Of a stretch of DNA of 64,000 nucleotides, positions 58,913-64,000 are shown one piece after another. The position numbers and the translations under genes are program-made. Under the pieces are notes generated by a model, which saw only the letters and a program-made list of their open reading frames with translations, had not been told where the DNA came from and did no database searches. The stretch comes from Capsulimonas corticalis (GTDB lineage Bacteria > Armatimonadota > Armatimonadia > Armatimonadales > Capsulimonadaceae): positions 7,502,001-7,566,000 of the forward strand of contig NZ_AP025739.1 of the NCBI RefSeq assembly GCF_003574315.2, in the 5' to 3' direction. Within the stretch, counting starts at the first letter, position 1. Each line of letters begins with the position of its first letter.

Positions 58913-59296
58913 TCAAAGTGAACAGTCTACGGAAACGTCCAGTACGGAAGGAGGGCCGCGCAGGAAAACCTGGCGTGGAATGCGAGGGAGGAAAAATCGA
59001 ACGGGCGAAACGGCGAACGCGACGCGCTCGCTTGGGGACAGCGTCACATGAGCGTTCGCCGCAAGACGGGGCATCAGACTGAGCAGCCACTCGCAGGCCG
59101 CGCAGGGCGCGGTCGGGACGGAGGGAGTCGCCGTATGGATTGTGGCCGCGGCGCTGAGCGACGCGCCCCCGATGCGTGTGTCGTCGGTATGATGCGCGAC
59201 GCTGACAGTTCCCATCCAGAGACAGACAAACGCCATCAGCCGCGCGAGTGCGCGTACAAGGGCGGGCGTCCTGCCAGATTGGAAGTGAGTAAACAA
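58913..59296 (-). CDS. Small secreted cysteine/histidine protein before the TonB operon
   Basis: A protein of about 127 aa from a TTG at 59296. That start gives a classic signal peptide: arginines, then LMAFVCLWMGTVSVA and a cut near AHH. The mature part has HHTDDTR, then PCAACEWLLSL (a CxxC beside a Trp) and an Arg-rich end. The CxxC plus His pair suggests metal binding or a disulfide. TACAAT at 59337-59342 is a possible -10. A start at ATG 59236 loses the charged part. It is probably first in the TonB receptor operon. Not recognised; could be a shadow, but the signal peptide argues against that. Confidence 0.5.
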   Translation of the reverse strand: MFTHFQSGRTPALVRALARLMAFVCLWMGTVSVAHHTDDTRIGGASLSAAATIHTATPSVPTAPCAACEWLLSLMPRLAANAHVTLSPSERVAFAVSPVRFFLPRIPRQVFLRGPPSVLDVSVDCSL

Positions 59297-59428
59297 GAAC
59301 TTAAGCGTTGTCCTGCCGCAAAGTCGATACGGCTGTATTGTACACCATCTTGGCGCGTTCTGGGAAGGCAAAAGTTCCCACAGCGTCGAAATACCCGCGT
59401 GTCTACCTGCCTAATCCAGCTTGGATAC

Positions 59429-59457
59429 TGGACAACGATTCGCGCATCTGCTAAAAT
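59429..59457 (+). promoter_or_regulatory. Promoter of the sugar isomerase gene
   Basis: TGGACA (59429-59434) and TAAAAT (59452-59457) are 17 bases apart, 57 bases before the ATG at 59514. Confidence 0.6.
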
Positions 59458-59513
59458 GAGGCCGCGAAAACGTCAAAAACACAGGAATTTTATCCGTAGG
59501 AGTCCCATATCGC

Positions 59514-60500
59514 ATGAAGATTGGAATCTTTACCGCCCTTTTTCATGACCGGCCGATCGAAGAGGCGCTGGACATCATCGCCGCAGCCGGCATCAAAGCG
59601 GTGGAGCTGGGCGCGGGCGCTTATCCAGGCTCGAACCACCTCGACAATATGGGCGGCGTGGAAAAGCTGATTTCGGACAATGGCGCGCGTAAGAAGCTGA
59701 AGAAAGCCATTGAGGATCGCGGCCTGACGCTCGATTCCCTTTCGGTGCACGGCAACGCGCTGCATCCGGACAAAGCGATCGCCGACGATCACCATCAGGC
59801 GTTTGTCAACGCCGTCCTGCTGGCCGAAAAGCTGGAAGTCGGCGTCGTGAACGGCTTCTCGGGCTGCCCCGGCGACAACTCCCGCGCGAAGTATCCGAAC
59901 TGGGTCACCGCCGCCTGGCCGGATGAGTTCCGCGACATTCTGGACTGGCAGTGGAAGAAGAAGGTCATCCCCTATTGGAAGGCGCAGAACCGCTTCCTGA
60001 AGCAGCACAACGTCAAGTTCGCCATTGAAGCGCACCCGGGCTTCGTCGTGTACAACCCCGAAACGATCCTGAAGCTGCGCAACGCGGCCGGCGATCAGAT
60101 CGGCGCGAACTTCGACCCGTCGCACCTCTGGTGGCAGGGCGTCGACCCCATCGCCGCCATCCGCAACCTCGGGCCCGCCGGCGCCATCTTCCACGTTCAC
60201 GCCAAGGATACCCGGATCGATCCGATCAACTCGGGGATCAACGGCAACCTGGACGTCAAGTCCTACGGCGACATCGCCGCCCGCTCCTGGGTCTTCCGCT
60301 CCGTCGGCTACGGCCACGACACCTTCTGGTGGAAAGAGTTCGTCTCCAACCTCCTGATGATCGGCTACGACGGCGTCCTGTCCATCGAGCACGAAGACAG
60401 CATGCTCTCCACAAGTGAAGGCATCAAGAAGGCCGTTGAAACCCTGGAAGCCGCCATCGTGACCGAAAAGCCCGGCGCGATGTTCTGGGCGAAGGATTAA
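59514..60500 (+). CDS. Xylose-isomerase-like sugar phosphate isomerase/epimerase
   Basis: A 328-aa TIM-barrel isomerase/epimerase. The metal ligands are placed as expected: Glu in FAIEAHPG near 173, Asp in NFDPSHLWW near 202, His in FHVHAKD near 228, and Glu in SIEHEDS near 291. It resembles the IolE/IolI-type enzymes that act on inositol or ketose substrates, and proteins annotated near sugar dehydrogenases. GTAGGAG lies 10 bases upstream of the ATG. It is monocistronic with its own promoter and terminator. Exact substrate unknown. Confidence 0.92.
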   Translation: MKIGIFTALFHDRPIEEALDIIAAAGIKAVELGAGAYPGSNHLDNMGGVEKLISDNGARKKLKKAIEDRGLTLDSLSVHGNALHPDKAIADDHHQAFVNAVLLAEKLEVGVVNGFSGCPGDNSRAKYPNWVTAAWPDEFRDILDWQWKKKVIPYWKAQNRFLKQHNVKFAIEAHPGFVVYNPETILKLRNAAGDQIGANFDPSHLWWQGVDPIAAIRNLGPAGAIFHVHAKDTRIDPINSGINGNLDVKSYGDIAARSWVFRSVGYGHDTFWWKEFVSNLLMIGYDGVLSIEHEDSMLSTSEGIKKAVETLEAAIVTEKPGAMFWAKD

Positions 60501-60508
60501 GAAGACCT

Positions 60509-60540
60509 CAGATGCCCCCGGCCCCACAGGGGGGTATCTG
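60509..60540. repeat. Palindromic half-copy of the 58.8-kb repeat arm
   Basis: CAGATGCCCCC (60509-60519) and GGGGGGTATCTG (60529-60540) pair around a short loop; the central GCCCCACAGG matches the arm at 58735-58770. It sits just past the isomerase stop, before the true terminator. Confidence 0.7.
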
Positions 60541-60555
60541 AATTCGATAGCACAC

Positions 60556-60585
60556 AGGCCGGCGGAGCAATCCGCCGGCCTTTTT
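60556..60585 (+). terminator. Intrinsic terminator of the sugar isomerase gene
   Basis: AGGCCGGCGGA/TCCGCCGGCCT (11-bp perfect stem, GCAA loop) followed by a T run. Confidence 0.93.
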
Positions 60586-60667
60586 CTTTGTCTATTTTTC
60601 GCCAAAGCAAAATCTCGGGAATAATCACTTCCATCTTCGCATCTCTTAAGTTGGAAGAGCAAATAAC

Positions 60668-62797
60668 ATGGATGATGCAGCATTGGTGGAGGCCGTTCGC
60701 GCGGGGCGGCAGGTGTTTGGGACGCTGGTGGAGCGCCATCAGCAGGGGATTCTGCGGCTGTGCCGCCGGATCGCCGGCGATCCGACCGATGCGGAGGATC
60801 TGGCGCATGAGGCGTTTATTGAGGCGTATGTGAAGCTGGCGCAGTTGCAGGATCCCGCGAAGTTCGGCGGGTGGCTGCGCGTTCTGGCGCTGAATATCTG
60901 CCGGGCATGGTGGCGCACACGCTATCGGCTGCCGGTAGACGTGCTGGAAGACGATGTGACGGACAGCGCCGCCGCGCCCAATCCGCGCATCGGCCAGCTT
61001 CAGAACGATCTCAATCGCCTGCCGGCGCCGGACCGTTTGGTGCTGGTGCTGCATTACTGGGAAGGGCTCTCCTATTCCGATGTCGCCGCGTTTTTGGATA
61101 TCCCGATCGGGACGGTCATGAGCCGTCTGCACCGGGCGCGCGGACGACTGAAAGGGGTTATGGAGATGGAACAAGAAGAAACGCCCGTGGACATGGAGTT
61201 CCGGCGCGAGGTGGACGCCGAAATTCACGCGCTGATGACGCTGTTCGGCGCCGGCGAGATGGAGCGGCTGAGCGTGCTGCTGGAGCGCTCGCCGGAACGG
61301 TATCTCGACCTCATTCGGGCGTCGCATGAGGACGAAATGCGCGAGGATGTCGCCGTGCTTCTGCGGCGGCTGGGACGCCATGGGATGGAGGCCGCCGTTT
61401 CGGCGTATCTTTCCGACGATCTCCTCCTACGGGAAAACGCTTCGGAGATTCTGCGGCGTTGCTTCGCGCGCCCCAAGACGGAGGCCGAAGTCTCCCCGCC
61501 GGCGACAATGGCATGGCGCGAGGCCTACTGGCTTTCGGACGCCCTGATCCGTTCGTCGCCCGACGCCGCACGCAAGGCACAACTGTTGCTCGACCTTCTG
61601 GAAGCCTGCCCGGACGATCCGACGCAGTTGTTGCTCGCCAATATGCTCACAAGCGATGGCAACGCAGGCTTTAACGTCCTGGTCGCCCGCGTCCTGCAAT
61701 CGACATCCGTCGAGGATCTCTGGCGCAGTCCGCGCGTCCTCCATACGATCTGCCGATTCGGATCCCGCTGGGCCAAGGTGCTGACCGCGATGCTGGATGC
61801 GCCCTATGCCGCGACTGAGACAAATTCCGTCCCAGCGCCGCAAGTCGCCCTCACTGCCGCCGAAGCCCTGGCTCGCGCGCTCCGCTCCGAATGGGTTCCC
61901 GCAGAAGAGCGCTCGCCGGAGCGCTTGGCCCTGCAAACCCGGTTTTCCACGCAGGCGCTGCGCTGGACGCCGCCCGCGCCCGACCTGCGCGATCCCGAAA
62001 CCATCGAAGCGCTCGCCAGCCGCGTCGCCGCGTACGCCGAATCCGCCGACGCCGAGACGCGCAACACCGCGCTCCGAACGCTGGGACTATTCGCGATCCC
62101 GAAACATCGGGACGCCGTGCGTAATGCGACAAGACACGAAGACCTGTCCACGCGCACGGCGGCGCTCCGCGCCCTCGCGGCCATGAACGACGACTCGGCG
62201 CGCCCTTGGATCGCCAAGGCGCTGGCGTCGCCCGACGCGCCCGAGCGCCGCGCCGCCGTGGAGGCGGCGACATCGCTGGCGCTTCGCGATCTCCAGGCGG
62301 AGATCATCCGCGCCCTCGACGATTCGGACAAAGAGGTCGTCCGCGCCGCGATCATCGCCCTGGCCGAGATCGGCGACGAGGCCGCGCAGGTCACCCTGCG
62401 CGGTCTCCTGAAATCGTCCGACCCGGCCACCGTCAAGATCGTCGCGAGCGCGATGTTCGGCGGCAAGCGCGGCCAGAAAAACGTGGTCCACTCCGGACGC
62501 GCTCGAAAAGTCGTCGTCCCGCCCTCCGACCGCCCCGGCATGGCGGATCTTATCCGCGGCGGCGCCAAGCCGCCGTTCTACATGTCGCCCGACGCAGCGA
62601 TCCTGGCGCTTCCCGAGGATCGCCATTACGGAGAGCTGGAGCTGACCAAGTTCATCAGCCAGCTCTGCAGCGACTATTCGGGAACGCGCCGCTGCCTGGT
62701 CTCCGAGCGATTGATGACGCGGCATGCGGGGGTGTACGAGTTTACGGAACGTGGACGGGCGGTGTGGCGGGTGGAGCATTACTTGGCGGAGAGATAG
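60668..62797 (+). CDS. ECF sigma factor fused to HEAT-like repeats and a C-terminal winged-helix-like domain
   Basis: A 709-aa protein; ordinary ECF sigma factors are about 170-200 aa. Region 2 (about 10-80; GDPTDAEDLAHEAFIEAYVKL) and region 4 (about 108-160; LPAPDRLVLVLHYWEGLSYSDVAAFL) are complete. A charged linker leads to about 190-590, helical and Ala/Leu-rich, with repeats such as ETRNTALRTLGLFAI, LSTRTAALRALAAMND and KEVVRAAIIALAEIGDEAA that have HEAT form. The last 100 residues (YGELELTKFISQLCSDYSGTRR and following) resemble DUF2087, a small winged-helix-like family. The extension could bind an effector or act as a built-in anti-sigma. GGAAGAG precedes the ATG. The minus-strand anti-sigma system downstream is separate. 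Confidence 0.88.
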   Translation: MDDAALVEAVRAGRQVFGTLVERHQQGILRLCRRIAGDPTDAEDLAHEAFIEAYVKLAQLQDPAKFGGWLRVLALNICRAWWRTRYRLPVDVLEDDVTDSAAAPNPRIGQLQNDLNRLPAPDRLVLVLHYWEGLSYSDVAAFLDIPIGTVMSRLHRARGRLKGVMEMEQEETPVDMEFRREVDAEIHALMTLFGAGEMERLSVLLERSPERYLDLIRASHEDEMREDVAVLLRRLGRHGMEAAVSAYLSDDLLLRENASEILRRCFARPKTEAEVSPPATMAWREAYWLSDALIRSSPDAARKAQLLLDLLEACPDDPTQLLLANMLTSDGNAGFNVLVARVLQSTSVEDLWRSPRVLHTICRFGSRWAKVLTAMLDAPYAATETNSVPAPQVALTAAEALARALRSEWVPAEERSPERLALQTRFSTQALRWTPPAPDLRDPETIEALASRVAAYAESADAETRNTALRTLGLFAIPKHRDAVRNATRHEDLSTRTAALRALAAMNDDSARPWIAKALASPDAPERRAAVEAATSLALRDLQAEIIRALDDSDKEVVRAAIIALAEIGDEAAQVTLRGLLKSSDPATVKIVASAMFGGKRGQKNVVHSGRARKVVVPPSDRPGMADLIRGGAKPPFYMSPDAAILALPEDRHYGELELTKFISQLCSDYSGTRRCLVSERLMTRHAGVYEFTERGRAVWRVEHYLAER

Positions 62798-62813
62798 GCG
62801 CTCCATCCCCCGT

Positions 62814-63413
62814 TCAATCCCGCCGCGCCATCGTCTCCAGCAGCGCCCCCACCCCCATCGCCGTCGCAATCAGCGCTTGCAGCCAGCCGACAAAAGGGAT
62901 CACCGAGGCGAAGAACAGCAGCGGGAGACCGACTCGGGCGGCGGCGATAGGATCTTCGGCGTCATTGCCCAGCAGCGAGAGGACGCGGCGGCCGAGGGTG
63001 GCGGCCGAGAGGATCGCGCCCCATCCGATCAGCATCGCGCCGGCGGAGAACAGAAAGAGACCGAGCAGGGCCAAAGGTTTGATATTGATGAGGATCGCGG
63101 TGGCGGTCGCGACGAACAGGGCGCAGAGGATCCCCCAGACGAAGTGCAGCGGGCGGCCGTGGCGCGAGTTTTCCAAGGCGCGTTCGCTGATGTCCGCCAG
63201 CAGAGCGCCTCGGCCAAGGGCGATGGCGAAGAGGCAGAGCACGGCGAAGGCGGCGACGGCGAGCAGCAGCACGAACGGGCCGGCGCCGAGCGCCCTGGCG
63301 AGCGCCCAGGGCTGGCCGGCGCCGTTGTCGGCGTGCGCGGCGGACGCCAGGGTCAGTGAGAGAAGCACGGCGGCGGGCAGCGAGCGTGTCGCCGAGGCGG
63401 GGCGAATATTCAA
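62814..63413 (-). CDS. Signal-peptide-bearing four-helix membrane protein beside an anti-sigma factor
   Basis: A 199-aa protein with a signal-like N-terminus (LPAAVLLSLTLASAAHA) and four further helices (about 45-70, 95-115, 118-140, 165-190). TTG at 63413 overlaps the anti-sigma stop (TTGA), with GGAGG 8 bases upstream, which fixes the start; the longer frame is a shadow. It is translated together with the anti-sigma factor and may take part in its sensing or proteolysis. No family recognised. Confidence 0.72.
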   Translation of the reverse strand: MNIRPASATRSLPAAVLLSLTLASAAHADNGAGQPWALARALGAGPFVLLLAVAAFAVLCLFAIALGRGALLADISERALENSRHGRPLHFVWGILCALFVATATAILINIKPLALLGLFLFSAGAMLIGWGAILSAATLGRRVLSLLGNDAEDPIAAARVGLPLLFFASVIPFVGWLQALIATAMGVGALLETMARRD

Positions 63414-63958
63414 GCAGTTCGCCTCCGGGCGTGATGCGCCAAGACGAGGTTCGCGGCCAGAGCAAGAAGGCAGACGGGCAGCACCCAAGCGAACATGGGA
63501 ACGGCGCCCTGGAGGTGCGTGAGCGAACCGGAGAAGCCGCGAGCGCTGTCGAGGAGCCAGCTTGGCGTCGTCTGCAAGACGCGCGGGTCCGGCGCGATAT
63601 CGCCCGTGGTCAGACGGATCCCTTGCAGCGCGGGACGCGCGAACCAAACCACGGCGGCGAGGGAGCCGGCGAATGCCGCTATGGCGGCGGCTTGCAGCCA
63701 CGGCGCGGGGCGTGCGGGGCTGGGCGCGGACGCGCGGGCTTCCACCTGGGCCATAAGCCGCGCGGTGAAGTCGTCGCTGATGGCGGCCGGCTGCTGAACC
63801 CACTGGGTAGCGGCGCGGGAAAGCTGGCGGTATTCGCGCCAGCGGGCGGCGCAGGCGGGGCAGGCGGCGACATGCGCGTCCAGGCTTTCGCGCTCGGCGG
63901 CGGACAGCATCCCGTCCAGCGACTGCTGGATCCAGAGTTCGGCTTGCGTACAGTTCAT
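63410..63958 (-). CDS. Zinc-finger (zf-HC2) transmembrane anti-sigma factor
   Basis: A 182-aa anti-sigma protein. The N-terminal zinc finger is H29-x3-C33-x2-C36 (HVAACPACA), as in ZAS-type anti-sigmas. An Ala/Pro linker leads to a membrane helix (about 87-105) and a periplasmic part, then a second helix near the C-terminus (about 152-172). It should hold an ECF sigma factor at the membrane. The gene starts 42 bases inside the window edge; the cognate sigma is probably upstream on the minus strand, outside this window. Confidence 0.9.
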   Translation of the reverse strand: MNCTQAELWIQQSLDGMLSAAERESLDAHVAACPACAARWREYRQLSRAATQWVQQPAAISDDFTARLMAQVEARASAPSPARPAPWLQAAAIAAFAGSLAAVVWFARPALQGIRLTTGDIAPDPRVLQTTPSWLLDSARGFSGSLTHLQGAVPMFAWVLPVCLLALAANLVLAHHARRRTA

Positions 63959-63974
63959 GATTCTCAGCGATTCC

Positions 63975-64000
63975 TTACGATTCCCAGTACCCGGACAGCG
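63975..64000 (-). other. Possible 3' end of a truncated upstream gene
   Basis: Read on the minus strand, one frame ends LSGYWES then TAA at 63975-63977, 16 bases before the anti-sigma ATG. This is what the end of the cognate sigma gene could look like, but eight codons prove nothing. Confidence 0.2.

Noticed and set aside
63414-63803. N-terminal extension of the membrane protein beside the anti-sigma factor
   Set aside because: It is the anti-sigma gene in another frame; GGAGG and the TTGA overlap support the TTG at 63413.
1-64000. tRNA or rRNA genes
   Set aside because: No cloverleaf with CCA-type end or rRNA sequence was recognised in the intergenic gaps.

Overview
The window is high-GC, gene-dense bacterial chromosome with about 51 protein genes and no tRNA, rRNA, CRISPR array, transposase or phage module that I can see. 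It looks like a diderm: it has a TonB-ExbB-ExbD system with a TonB-dependent receptor. Two pseudopilin-type proteins carry an LFPVFA(R/K)AREKAR segment after the membrane helix, which I associate with DUF1559-like proteins of Armatimonadota (for example Capsulimonas-like organisms). That taxonomic guess is an inference from family features, not from a search.

Layout. 1-9.8 kb: aspS, a SWIM/SNF2 helicase, a GH18-like membrane-anchored protein, two pseudopilin-like genes, and a divergent HxlR regulator / quinone-oxidoreductase pair. 9.8-20 kb (minus strand): a 14-TM-type membrane protein, a giant alpha-2-macroglobulin with a degenerate thioester, a VanW protein whose N-terminus runs through a short inverted-repeat element, and a TetR-MFS drug-efflux pair. 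20-29.7 kb (minus strand): the most striking locus, a GntR(YtrA-type) - ABC ATPase - four-permease operon. Its four large permeases are paralogous, each ends in a cytosolic four-cysteine ribbon, and every junction from the ATPase on is an ATGA overlap. 29.8-42 kb: an HtrA-like protease, a TPR protein, a GH4 glycosidase with a divergent AraC regulator, a solitary PilB/GspE ATPase, DUF1802 and aldo/keto reductase genes, and a holin-like - rapZ - yvcK operon. 42-52 kb: uvrC, a HATPase anti-sigma-type kinase, a murJ - fhaA - tiny membrane ORF cluster, a phosphoesterase ending in a 21-bp tandem repeat, a truncated plus a complete flotillin-like FloA, a PQQYGQ-repeat protein, and a Crp/Fnr regulator. 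52-60 kb: a phosphatase, tlyA, cdd, and the tonB/exbD/exbB/receptor operon. 60-64 kb: a sugar isomerase, an ECF sigma factor fused to a long HEAT-like region, and an anti-sigma factor with a partner membrane protein.

How parts work together. Promoters close to TTGACA-17-TATAAT/TATACT are legible in front of many genes. Several genes have TATACT exactly 7 bases before an ATG with no ribosome binding site, suggesting leaderless mRNAs. Dyad operators are visible in front of the TetR, GntR and HxlR genes. Non-coding space is dominated by at least three families of palindromic repeat elements (at 2.0, 10.7, 42.4, 54.3, 55.4, 58.8 and 60.5 kb), one of which has become protein-coding. The best candidates for undescribed biology are the four-permease operon, the sigma-HEAT fusion, the zinc-ribbon pseudopilin hybrid, and the small ORFs beside fhaA and the TonB receptor.
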